This document shows, piece by piece, positions 15,481 through 21,850 of a stretch of DNA of 24,052 nt; the first letter of the stretch is position 1, and the number at the start of each line of letters is the position of its first letter. The DNA lies in assembly GCA_902797565.1 (NCBI GenBank), contig CADBTO010000009.1, positions 1 to 24,052 on the forward strand. The letters are read 5' to 3'. The notes under the pieces are model-generated. The model ran no database searches. It saw only the letters and a program-made list of their open reading frames with translations, and had not been told where the DNA came from. Both the position numbers and the translations under genes were made by a program. This DNA is from an uncultured Lachnospiraceae bacterium (GTDB lineage: Bacteria > Bacillota > Clostridia > Lachnospirales > Lachnospiraceae).

Positions 15481-17939
15481 TAGGGCGCTTCCTGATCCAC
15501 TCCGTGCAGTGCATAGAACACATTGCCGCTTTCAGAAAACTGCTCTGCTGCCTTATTACGGTCAACCATGTTGCTGCGCCCGCTGCCGAAGTGGTAGATG
15601 TTCACAGACAGGGAATTGTATCCCGTAATCGCGACCATCTCTCCATGCAGCTGCGCATAAAGCGGTTCATTGATCGAGGCATAATACAAAACCTGTTCCA
15701 GGGTACAGCCTGTCAGATTGAGCAGATTCTCGCTGGTCCGGACTTTCTGGAACGGCTCCGGAATCGTGCCGTCCGGCAGCCGGTACAGCGCCTTCCCGCT
15801 GCGGAAGATCGGCTGCTGCATACTGCTGACCACCACGCCCAGCTGCTTGTCTGCAATCCGGATCGCCTGCCGCAGGCTCGTGCCCGAATAGATGATGCTT
15901 CCGCCAACATAGACATAATACTTGGTCTGCTTCTCCGATATCTCGATAAATATGCCTTTTCCAGTACGATCCCCGATGATGGGCACCATCACCAGATCCA
16001 GCGCACGCTCACCCAGTTCTTCAGAAAGCTTCAGCTTCCGCAGGCTGATTTCTTTCACCTCGCCCAGCAGGCTGCTGGATTTGTTGTATACCTGCACATT
16101 CGCCTGCCGGTTGTTCTCGCTGGAAATGATCGTATCGCTTTTTACCGGAACAAACTTCCCTTCAGACTTCTTTGCCCGTTTCAAAAACAATGTCCCGGAC
16201 TCTTCATCCACATCCGTGACAAAGATTCCTTTCTTCCGGTACTCCTTCAGGCTCCTGGTCTTGTGCTTCCGGATCGCGTCAATCGAAAGCGCATACATCG
16301 GCGTTGTTCCAGACCCGGATACAAGATCCGACTTCCGGATCTTTCCATACACGAAATCCTCACCGATAAACGCGAGCGGCTTCAGATACTGCCCCTTCTG
16401 CGCCTCCAGAGAAATTCTCCGGTTCTCCTGCAGGTCCCAGATATAAATCGTCTTTTCCAGCCCCGCAGTATCCGTCCATGCAATATAGCGTCCGGATGCG
16501 GACACGGCATACTGGCCGTCCGTAAGGTTGCTGATCACCTCTGCCGCCCGCGTCCCATCGGACTCAATCTGTACCAGGGCATTTCCCAGCATAATATAGA
16601 TCTGCCCGCTGCCGCTCCGGTAGATCAGTTCAGAGAAGCTTGCGCCCAGAATCTGATAGGGGCTGGTGGTAGACACAAACGCCTCTTCCCGGACCTGGGA
16701 TATCGTGCTGTCAAAATGGCAGATGGACATACCGCATTTGCCTTCGTGCACACCGGAGTTCATATAACCATAGACAACAAAATCCATGTTTCCGTTCTCG
16801 TCGATTTTCAGTACCTTGATACCGTGGCCATCATAATACACCCGTACATCCGATTCATTGATCTTTCCACTGGCAAACGAATACACCTGCATCAGCTGCT
16901 TCTTCTCCAGATTGTACTCAAACAGGCTGCCCGCCTTGTTGAAAGCACAGATCGTCCCTGTCTCGTTTTCCCATAACTCAAACGGATCCGGTGCCACACC
17001 AACTTCCAGCAGATTCTCTGTCGCCGTAAACGCCGCCTTGCCGGGAAGCTCATCCATGGTCCGTTCATAGGACAGCAGATACATCCGGTCCGGGGTATAA
17101 CGCACCATGAAATCTTCATGCAGCGTGAAATAATGGTTTTTCCGCTTCATCAGGAACTGTTTGGAGATCGTACAGAAGCTGTCCGAAATATCCTTAAGTT
17201 CCGTCACAACGTCTCCCACCACTTTCCCGCCAAAATCGTTGTATGCCACCTGTGCGATCGAAGAGTTGATCGTAACACGGCTGAGCGTATCCGTATCCAC
17301 ATCCTCTTTGGGCTCCAGATAATCCGCCAATGCCGTATAATTCTCACTCAGGGATGTATTGTGGAAACGCTTCGCAAAATCCAGGCATTCCTGGACGTGC
17401 GCATCAACCGGAATCAGCACCCTGGTATAAAACCGAAGCTGCTTCCCTTTGGTATCCAGCGTGAGGATGACCAGATACTCCACCCCCTGTTCAAGCAGAT
17501 TGGAAAGCGTGGCCGTTGCCCCCACCTTTCCGCCTTTCAGCTTTTTTTTGCGAAATTCCCCGCTGTCAATTTTCCGGCTGGTATCCAAGCTCCGCAGTTC
17601 ATACGAGAGCGTCCCCAGCTTGTTCCCATAAGGCTCAATATGCAGCACAAACTCCCGGCTTTCCGGCAGGGGCACAATCGATTCCCGCATAAACGCTGCA
17701 TCCATGTCATTTCCATAGCCCCGCAGGATCGAAAGTTCCTGGTCATACGCAAAAGTCCGGATAATGGGATTCCCCGGTTCCGATACAATATCTCCCACTT
17801 CTTCCCGATGGACATTCAGCAAACATTCAAAAAGCACCAGGGAACATAGGAAGATCCCTGTTAATACCGCAATCCGTATCTTGGTTTCCCGCTTGATTCC
17901 GATTTCCCGGAATCGCAGGCTCCTGCCTCGATTTGTCAT
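15480..17939 (-). CDS. Membrane-anchored extracytoplasmic protein of unknown function
   Basis: I do not recognise a named family for this 819-residue protein. A basic N-terminus and one hydrophobic helix (about 21-41) indicate a membrane anchor with the rest outside the cell. The middle (about 330-600) has repeated short beta-strand blocks, for example AVSASGRYIAWTD and TIYIWDLQENRRISLEAQ, resembling beta-propeller blades. The last 86 residues (CTLEQVLYYASINEPLYAQL... GNVFYAL) resemble a C39/papain-like peptidase fold. Cys745 is kept, but Ala replaces the His I would expect in MVAITGYN, so it may be inactive. The start at 17939 follows a purine-rich GAGGGGAAG. The gene is divergent from, and shares its promoter region with, an LTA-synthase-like gene, which suggests an envelope role. 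This is inference from layout. Confidence 0.8.
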   Translation of the reverse strand: MTNRGRSLRFREIGIKRETKIRIAVLTGIFLCSLVLFECLLNVHREEVGDIVSEPGNPIIRTFAYDQELSILRGYGNDMDAAFMRESIVPLPESREFVLHIEPYGNKLGTLSYELRSLDTSRKIDSGEFRKKKLKGGKVGATATLSNLLEQGVEYLVILTLDTKGKQLRFYTRVLIPVDAHVQECLDFAKRFHNTSLSENYTALADYLEPKEDVDTDTLSRVTINSSIAQVAYNDFGGKVVGDVVTELKDISDSFCTISKQFLMKRKNHYFTLHEDFMVRYTPDRMYLLSYERTMDELPGKAAFTATENLLEVGVAPDPFELWENETGTICAFNKAGSLFEYNLEKKQLMQVYSFASGKINESDVRVYYDGHGIKVLKIDENGNMDFVVYGYMNSGVHEGKCGMSICHFDSTISQVREEAFVSTTSPYQILGASFSELIYRSGSGQIYIMLGNALVQIESDGTRAAEVISNLTDGQYAVSASGRYIAWTDTAGLEKTIYIWDLQENRRISLEAQKGQYLKPLAFIGEDFVYGKIRKSDLVSGSGTTPMYALSIDAIRKHKTRSLKEYRKKGIFVTDVDEESGTLFLKRAKKSEGKFVPVKSDTIISSENNRQANVQVYNKSSSLLGEVKEISLRKLKLSEELGERALDLVMVPIIGDRTGKGIFIEISEKQTKYYVYVGGSIIYSGTSLRQAIRIADKQLGVVVSSMQQPIFRSGKALYRLPDGTIPEPFQKVRTSENLLNLTGCTLEQVLYYASINEPLYAQLHGEMVAITGYNSLSVNIYHFGSGRSNMVDRNKAAEQFSESGNVFYALHGVDQEAP

Positions 17940-17958
17940 AATTCATCCACTTCCCCTC

Positions 17959-17987
17959 TTGTTTCTTTCGTGCGATTATATTATAAT
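17959..17987 (+). promoter_or_regulatory. Promoter of the LTA-synthase-like gene
   Basis: TTGTTT (17959-17964), a 17-bp spacer and TATAAT (17982-17987). An in-frame ATG at 17986 overlaps the -10 and so cannot be the start, which supports the ATG at 18025. The leader is only about 30 bases. Confidence 0.75.
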
Positions 17988-18008
17988 GTATCAACTTTTA
18001 TTATTCAA
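17980..18008 (-). promoter_or_regulatory. Promoter of the 819-residue envelope protein gene
   Basis: Minus strand: TTGAAT (18008-18003), a 17-bp spacer and TATAAT (17985-17980), with a second TATAAT one register downstream (17980-17975). Its -10 overlaps the plus-strand -10 at 17982-17987, and its -35 touches the ribosome site of the opposite gene. Confidence 0.7.
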
Positions 18009-18024
18009 GGAGGCAAATACACAG

Positions 18025-20067
18025 ATGAAAGAAAATCTGAAAAAGTTCGGCAGCGGCCTGGATGATTTCCTGAACCAATATGCCCTGCTGTTCCATATTC
18101 CACTCGCATTTGGCATGTCTTTCCTGCTGGAATGGCTTTCGCGGCATTCCTTTCTGGAAGCCATGCAATACACAAAATACCATACGGGTGCCTTTGTATA
18201 CAATGCCTATGTTATTTTCGTGGCATTCACCCTGGTGTTTCTGTTCCGCCACCAGACTGTAGTACGGCTGGTCATCTTTGGGGTGTTCCTGACCCTGGGG
18301 ATCATCAACTGCATCGTCCTGATCAACCGCGTATCTCCGTTCGGGTTTACGGATATTTCTATGATCGGCGACCTTCTGACCATGCAGAATACCCAGTATT
18401 TCACACGGACACAGGCGATGCTGTCTGTTGCCGCGCTCATCCTCTTCATCGCACTGCTGGTCCTGCTTTTTATCAAGGCACCCGTACAGGAGCACCGCTT
18501 CAAGCTGCCCTGGCGCATCCTGCTGGTCGCCATTTGCTTCTGCTCTCTCCCTCCGCTGACAAAGCTGGGACAGAACACGCGCTATCTTGACCGGTATTTC
18601 GGGAATCTTTCCCAGGGTTATCTGGACAATGGCTATCTCTACGGCTTCGGGATGTCTATGCTCGGACGCGGTATGCACCGCCCCCTGCTCTACAGTGAGT
18701 CCAAGATTGATTCGATCATCCAGTCGAACACAAAAGACGAAAGCACGCTGAAAGAAGACAAGCCGAATATCATTGTCGTGCTTTTGGAATCCTATTTCGA
18801 TGTTTCGGAATGCAAGTTCATTGAATGCGCGCAGGATCCCATTCCCGCCTTCCACGAACTGGAAAAGAATTATTCCAGCGGGCACTGTACCGTGCCTGTG
18901 GTGGGTGCGGGAACCTGCAACACAGAGTTTGAGGTTCTCACCGGTATGAACTGCCAGTTCTTCGGGCCCGGTGAATACCCGCAGAAAACGATCCTCAAAA
19001 AAACAGACTGCGAAAGCACGGCGGACGTCATCAAAAAGCTGGGCTACCATACCCATGTCGTACACAATAACGGCGGGAATTTCTACAGCCGAAAAAATGC
19101 CTTTTCGATGATGGGTTTTGATACCTTCACAAGCAAGGAATTATTGGATATTACGGATTATACGCCTATGGGAACCTGGCCGCTTGATGACATCCTGGTT
19201 GGAGCGACCAAAGACGCTCTGGATTCTACTGAAGGCCCGGATTACTGTTACACGATTACAGTAGGAACCCATGGCGATTACCCGAAAGAGCGGATCATCC
19301 CGGATCCGGAGATTCCGGTCACGGTTCACAAAAAAGATGAAGAACTCAAAAACCAATGGGAATATTATATCCAGATGTTACATAATGAAGAACGGTTTAT
19401 CAAAGGGCTGACCCAGATGCTGGAAGAACGCGGAGAACCTTCGCTGGTCATTATGTTTGGCGACCACCTGCCCACGATGGGACTGACCAACGACGAAGTA
19501 AAGACGCATGACCTGTACCAGACCAAATACATCACATGGAACAACTTCGGGATGGCGAAACAGGACAAGGATTTGACTTCTTTCCAGCTGGTTTCCGAGT
19601 ATTTTGACCGGCTGGGCATCCATGGCGGCACGATTGTTGATTACAATCAGACAATGCTTGAACAGCAGGTGAACCCGAGCACCGACGCGTATCTGGGGAA
19701 TCTGCAGCAGCTCCAGTATGACCTGCTCTACGGCAAGCGGTACGCCTATACGACGCAGGATCTGGGCGAAGACCCCTATCCCCCGTCGAATATCGTGATG
19801 GGAATCCGGGAAGTCGTCGTGGATCGCGCCTATACGTTCCATGGAAAAATCCACATATACGGAGAAGGCTTCACAAGGTGGAGCAGCGTTTTCCTGAACG
19901 GCGAGAAGCTCCCCACGACCTATGAAAGCGGGCAGGTGCTCACGGTGAATCTCTCTGATGCACAGCTGGAAGAGGGCGATTCCATCATGGTGAACCAGCT
20001 TGGATCTTCCGATACCGTATTCCGAAGTTCCAATGTATATACCTATTCGACACAGAGTGCCGGGTGA
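18025..20067 (+). CDS. LTA synthase family glycerol-phosphate/phosphoethanolamine-type transferase
   Basis: These enzymes carry a sulfatase-fold domain outside the membrane and transfer glycerol-phosphate or similar groups to build lipoteichoic acid or decorate glycans. The 680-residue product has about five N-terminal membrane helices (20-40, 57-75, 78-101, 131-151, 163-177). The catalytic domain shows metal/nucleophile motifs equivalent to LtaS: Glu255 (VVLLESYFD), Thr297 (GAGTCNTEFEVLTG), THGDY (415-419) and FGDHLP (478-483). About 95 C-terminal residues (585-680; YGEGFTRWSSVFLNGEKLP) look like an added Ig/IPT-like beta domain. The start at 18025 has AAGGAGG 11 bases upstream; the upstream ATG lies on the promoter. 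The exact substrate cannot be read from sequence. Confidence 0.9.
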   Translation: MKENLKKFGSGLDDFLNQYALLFHIPLAFGMSFLLEWLSRHSFLEAMQYTKYHTGAFVYNAYVIFVAFTLVFLFRHQTVVRLVIFGVFLTLGIINCIVLINRVSPFGFTDISMIGDLLTMQNTQYFTRTQAMLSVAALILFIALLVLLFIKAPVQEHRFKLPWRILLVAICFCSLPPLTKLGQNTRYLDRYFGNLSQGYLDNGYLYGFGMSMLGRGMHRPLLYSESKIDSIIQSNTKDESTLKEDKPNIIVVLLESYFDVSECKFIECAQDPIPAFHELEKNYSSGHCTVPVVGAGTCNTEFEVLTGMNCQFFGPGEYPQKTILKKTDCESTADVIKKLGYHTHVVHNNGGNFYSRKNAFSMMGFDTFTSKELLDITDYTPMGTWPLDDILVGATKDALDSTEGPDYCYTITVGTHGDYPKERIIPDPEIPVTVHKKDEELKNQWEYYIQMLHNEERFIKGLTQMLEERGEPSLVIMFGDHLPTMGLTNDEVKTHDLYQTKYITWNNFGMAKQDKDLTSFQLVSEYFDRLGIHGGTIVDYNQTMLEQQVNPSTDAYLGNLQQLQYDLLYGKRYAYTTQDLGEDPYPPSNIVMGIREVVVDRAYTFHGKIHIYGEGFTRWSSVFLNGEKLPTTYESGQVLTVNLSDAQLEEGDSIMVNQLGSSDTVFRSSNVYTYSTQSAG

Positions 20068-20093
20068 GACGAATGCTGGCGGAATAAATGATA

Positions 20094-20135
20094 AAAATCG
20101 AGCAGGGGGGATGCGAATCCCCCCTGCTCGATTTT
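20094..20135. terminator. Perfect 19-bp bidirectional terminator; copy 3 of the palindrome family
   Basis: The arms at 20094-20112 and 20117-20135 are exactly complementary, with a GCGA loop and core GAGCAGGGGGGAT/ATCCCCCCTGCTC. T-rich tails follow on both strands (TTTTCTGTTTT on plus; TTTTTATC on minus). It lies between two convergent genes and should end both. The core matches the palindromes at 5161 and 15446. Confidence 0.92.
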
Positions 20136-20140
20136 CTGTT

Positions 20141-21592
20141 TTATTCTTCCTCATCTTCCCACTGTTTTTGATTCTTCTCCCAGCCCTTCTTTACAAGGCG
20201 GATGCCTCTCCACTGACTGGAAATGACGACATATGCGCCTCCAACAAGAAGAACCAGGCACAGGATATACCGAGGGTCGATATGGATGTCTGCCGTCTTC
20301 GGCGTGGCATCCTTGCTGCGCTGCGATGTACGGACGGTCGTTCCGCCGCTGCGCCGCCGGGTCGTGGTCGTCCTCGACGCAGGCTTGCGGGATGTCTGAT
20401 TCTGCTTCTTCGTGCTGGCACCGTTATCGTCCGTCGCATTCACCTCGACGTATTCCTCATCCTCGTCGTCGTCGTCGTCATAGCCCGCCGGATCTTCCAT
20501 ATGCGCCTCTGCCGGATCATCCGGTCCCGGCTCATCCTCATCGTCCGGATCTTCGGGATCATCCGGTTCGTCTGGATTATCCGGATCTTCAGTATCCCCC
20601 GGATCATCCGGATCATCAGAATCCTCCGGATCATCCGGATACATCCGGGCATCAACATCCTCGTCATCTTCGCCCGTATCATAGGTCTCATCCAGCTGGC
20701 TCTCTGCTTTCAGATCCACAAACTTCACATTTGCCTGCGACGCAAAGCTTTCTGCCTCGCTCCCGCCATAGCCATAGATCGTTTCCGGCTTCCACTTGCT
20801 CTGCCGCCCAAACTGGGTCACGCTCTCCGGCACATTCAGCGTCTCCACGCCGGAATGCCCGAATGCCTCATCTTCCACCGTATCCACGGTTCCAGGCAGT
20901 ACTACCTGCTTAATCTTCTGGTTCCCTGAAAACGCACCCGTACCAATCGCGGTAACGCCCTTCTTGAGGGAAATCGCTTTCTTCCCTTCCGGAACCTTCA
21001 GAAGCCGTGTCCCACTCGCATTGAACAGGCTCCCATCTTCAGTAGAATAAAAGGAATTATTCGAAATCGAAACTGCATTTAACTTCTTGCAATCCTGGAA
21101 CGCAGTTTCATAGTCGATATTGGTAATCGCTTCCGGAAGAGAAACCGACCCCAGGGACTTACAGCCGGAAAACGCATTGCTCCCGATTTCCTTCACCGTA
21201 CCAGGTATCGTCACATCCGAAAGGCTTTCACAGTCAGAAAACGTATCCGCCGGAATCGCTTCAACATTCCCCAGCGTCACCTGTTCCAGATCCTTGCAGC
21301 CGCTGAATACGCCGCTGCCCATATCCGTCACGGTACTGGCAAAGTCCACACGCTGCACAGACGTTCCCTTGAACGCTTTTTTCTCCACCGTCACAACGCC
21401 CGTCGGCACGGTCACATGCTCCGCATTTCCTTCATACCGGATCAGGCGCTTCCCATGATCTCCAAGCACCAGCCCCTTGTCCCTTGGCTGGTCCGCGAGG
21501 GAACTGCGCCCCGCCAGAAGAAATGCCCCCAGTATCAACGCCAGCGTGATCAACAGCCAGCCCACTTTTGTAGAATGTTTCATCTTGAACAA
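20141..21592 (-). CDS. Surface LRR_5/BspA-like repeat protein with acidic stalk and sortase-like C-terminus
   Basis: This 483-residue protein probably faces the exterior. A hydrophobic signal segment spans about 10-28. Residues 55-275 are BspA-type leucine-rich repeats (FSGCKDLEQVTL, FSDCESLSDVTIPGTVKEIGSNAFSGCKSLGSVSLP), a fold used for adhesion and interactions. Residues 301-381 are a stalk of Asp/Glu/Pro repeats (DDPEDSDDPDDPG), followed by a basic Thr/Ser/Arg linker. The C-terminus has TPKTAD (430-435), a hydrophobic stretch (441-458) and basic residues (RGIRLVKKG), like a cell-wall sorting signal, but with an atypical acidic tail after it. Start: TTG at 21592 with a G-rich stretch upstream, or ATG at 21583; both keep the signal segment. 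A class B sortase gene lies upstream. Confidence 0.87.
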   Translation of the reverse strand: MFKMKHSTKVGWLLITLALILGAFLLAGRSSLADQPRDKGLVLGDHGKRLIRYEGNAEHVTVPTGVVTVEKKAFKGTSVQRVDFASTVTDMGSGVFSGCKDLEQVTLGNVEAIPADTFSDCESLSDVTIPGTVKEIGSNAFSGCKSLGSVSLPEAITNIDYETAFQDCKKLNAVSISNNSFYSTEDGSLFNASGTRLLKVPEGKKAISLKKGVTAIGTGAFSGNQKIKQVVLPGTVDTVEDEAFGHSGVETLNVPESVTQFGRQSKWKPETIYGYGGSEAESFASQANVKFVDLKAESQLDETYDTGEDDEDVDARMYPDDPEDSDDPDDPGDTEDPDNPDEPDDPEDPDDEDEPGPDDPAEAHMEDPAGYDDDDDEDEEYVEVNATDDNGASTKKQNQTSRKPASRTTTTRRRSGGTTVRTSQRSKDATPKTADIHIDPRYILCLVLLVGGAYVVISSQWRGIRLVKKGWEKNQKQWEDEEE

Positions 21593-21652
21593 AGCTCTAT
21601 CCCCCCATCTCTACTCGTCGTTTTATATACTCTGTCTATTCCCGCCGCGCAC

Positions 21653-21797
21653 GCAGCACTTCGGCAGCCGGGTCGATGCACGGTGCACTTCGGCAGCTGG
21701 ACCGACCCGCGCAGCACTTCGGCAGCTGGACCGACCCGCGCAGCACTTCGGCAGCTGGACCGACCCGCACGGCACTTCGGCGGCCGGCCAGGCACGC
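21653..21797. repeat. Five tandem 29-bp repeats
   Basis: The units start at 21653, 21682, 21711, 21740 and 21769. Units 3 and 4 are identical, unit 2 differs at three positions near its 5' end, and units 1 and 5 are diverged. The shared core is GCACTTCGGCAGCTGGACCG. A decayed fragment (GCGGCAC) follows. No spacers separate the units, so this is not CRISPR. In the predicted minus-strand transcript the repeats lie in the 5' untranslated leader of the LRR gene. Confidence 0.93.
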
Positions 21798-21814
21798 GCG
21801 GCACGAATAGCAGT

Positions 21815-21842
21815 ATTATAATACAGTTTCTGCGGATTGCAA
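21815..21842 (-). promoter_or_regulatory. Predicted promoter of the LRR protein gene
   Basis: Minus strand: TTGCAA (21842-21837), a 16-bp spacer and TATAAT (21820-21815), within the palindrome GTATTATAATAC. Transcription would begin near 21808 and run through the 29-bp repeats before the gene, giving a leader of about 215 bases. Confidence 0.6.
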
Positions 21843-21850
21843 AGGTTTTT

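Larger units (their letters stand above)
21593..21850 (-). other. Leader/intergenic region between sortase and LRR protein genes
   Basis: This holds a likely promoter (21815-21842), five 29-bp tandem repeats (21653-21797) and an AT-rich stretch next to the LRR gene start. No intrinsic terminator is visible after the sortase stop at 21851. The repeat unit is not a multiple of three, so short open frames across it are not believable genes. Confidence 0.6.

Noticed and set aside
20000..20929. 309-codon plus-strand open frame
   Set aside because: It is antisense to the LRR protein gene and crosses the 19-bp terminator; its Ile/Arg repeats are the reverse complement of the Asp/Pro coding repeats.
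21653..21797. CRISPR array
   Set aside because: The 29-bp units are contiguous with no spacers, and no cas genes are in the window.
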